64,000 nucleotides of DNA from Exiguobacterium sp. Leaf196 (GTDB lineage: Bacteria > Bacillota > Bacilli > Exiguobacteriales > Exiguobacteriaceae): NCBI RefSeq assembly GCF_001423965.1, contig NZ_LMPV01000001.1, positions 695,908 through 759,907 on the forward strand. The letters run 5' to 3'. A model generated the notes under the pieces. It was not told the DNA's origin. It did not search any database and was given only the letters and a program-made list of their open reading frames with translations. Below, piece by piece: positions 63,499 through 64,000 of the stretch (position 1 is its first letter; each line of letters starts with the position of its first letter). Made by a program: the position numbers and the translations under genes.

Positions 63499-63533
63499 GG
63501 GGTAAGTGTGCTCTTTTTTGAAATTGTGAACAA

Positions 63534-63579
63534 AATCCGCCAAAGGCACTGCTCATGCGAACAGTGCCTTTGGCGGATT
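63534..63579 (-). terminator. Terminator of the MFS gene
   Basis: Perfect 18-bp stem AATCCGCCAAAGGCACTG with its complement and a 10-base loop; TTTTG follows on the reverse strand. Confidence 0.88.
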
Positions 63580-63684
63580 ACGTGAGTGGTAGAGAATGCA
63601 GTTCAACATACAGAGCGAGCGTATCGATGATTGTAGCAGATCTTATCGTACACTCATGCGATCGTTAAACATGAAAATCTTCTT

Positions 63685-64000
63685 TTACTGCTGTTCGAGA
63701 CGACGTGAGACACCAGTCAAGATGACGGCAAGAATGACCATGATAGCGCCGACCCATGGCGTGTGGACAAGTCCGATCGTATCGGTGACGAGACCACCGA
63801 TCGTTGCCCCAAGTGCGATGCCGATATTGAAAGCTGCAATATTTAAGGCAGAGGCGACATCGACTGCTGCTGGGACGTATTTTTCAGCCAACTGGACGAT
63901 ATAGAGTTGGAGTCCGGGGACGTTCATGAAGGCAAGAAGTCCCATTAAGATAATACCGATGATGCCAGCGACCTTGAACGGAATCATGAATGAGAGGGCA
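63685..64000 (-). CDS. MFS transporter, C-terminal part only
   Basis: The reverse-strand frame is open to the window edge, so the N-terminus lies outside. The visible 105 residues include three membrane segments and SALNIAAFNIGIALGATIGG, typical of the DHA1-type export family near helix 11. Substrate unknown. The frame runs through the ATG at 63987, which is probably internal. Confidence 0.8.
   Translation of the reverse strand, partial: ALSFMIPFKVAGIIGIILMGLLAFMNVPGLQLYIVQLAEKYVPAAVDVASALNIAAFNIGIALGATIGGLVTDTIGLVHTPWVGAIMVILAVILTGVSRRLEQQ

Noticed and set aside
63429-63533. Possible manganese riboswitch before the TerC-like gene
   Set aside because: The promoter sits only about 40 bases upstream of the start, leaving no room for the element.
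1-64000. CRISPR array, tRNA or rRNA genes
   Set aside because: No regular spaced repeats and no cloverleaf or rRNA-like sequence were noticed by eye.

Overview
The window looks like chromosomal DNA of a low-to-mid GC Gram-positive bacterium of the order Bacillales. The content fits Exiguobacterium well, but that genus is an inference. The evidence is strong AGGAGG ribosome binding sites, FapR, AraR and CcpA-type operators, wall/lipoteichoic acid genes, and araNPQ/araBDA genes of Bacillus type. No tRNA, rRNA, CRISPR array or complete prophage was seen.

Layout. 0-4 kb: a truncated fabH behind a near-perfect FapR operator, a nucleosidase-like gene and an OatA/OafB-type O-acyltransferase. 4-11.3 kb: a minus-strand envelope block with a two-domain TagF-like glycerophosphotransferase, a TarM/TagE-like GT4 and a TarS-like GT2, probably building and glycosylating wall teichoic acid. 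Several cre-like sites sit in their leaders. 11.4-12.2 kb: a small lipoprotein and a zinc-ribbon protein. 12.4-23.3 kb: about 17 plus-strand genes, nearly all small and of unknown function, several recognisable as immunity-type families (SUKH, DUF2750, DUF4241, DUF2691, DUF2716, DUF5412). No toxin gene accompanies them. This is the most unusual part of the window.

23.3-40.2 kb: a complete arabinan/arabinose regulon. It holds araR with a yesL-like gene, araN-P-Q, an extracellular arabinanase, araB-D-A, abfA, a small zinc-ribbon gene, galM, araM and two tandem intracellular GH43 genes. Seven AraR boxes and two cre sites sit in the two control regions. Arabinan is cut outside, oligomers are imported by AraNPQ (the ATPase is not encoded here), and the sugar is released inside and converted by AraA, AraB and AraD to xylulose 5-phosphate.

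40.2-47.2 kb: AT-rich, partly decayed DNA. It has a chemotaxis-receptor fragment, small orphan ORFs, a yfhO-csbB-gtcA type sugar-transfer operon, an MFS transporter, a perfect 21-bp inverted repeat and a 253-bp IS21-family relic. 47.2-52.1 kb: a Fic protein with nearby 13-bp repeats, an MmyB-like regulator divergent from a divergent FabF, and a RelBE-type toxin-antitoxin pair beside a decayed copy of its own junction. 52.1-55.2 kb: an AT-rich LysR, old-yellow-enzyme and DMT-transporter locus. 55.5-57.5 kb: a second island of the WGR-like membrane protein family plus a frameshifted small membrane protein. 57.8-64 kb: sstT, two lipoproteins, small orphan genes, a ceramidase-like hydrolase, a TerC/Alx-like protein and the end of an MFS transporter.
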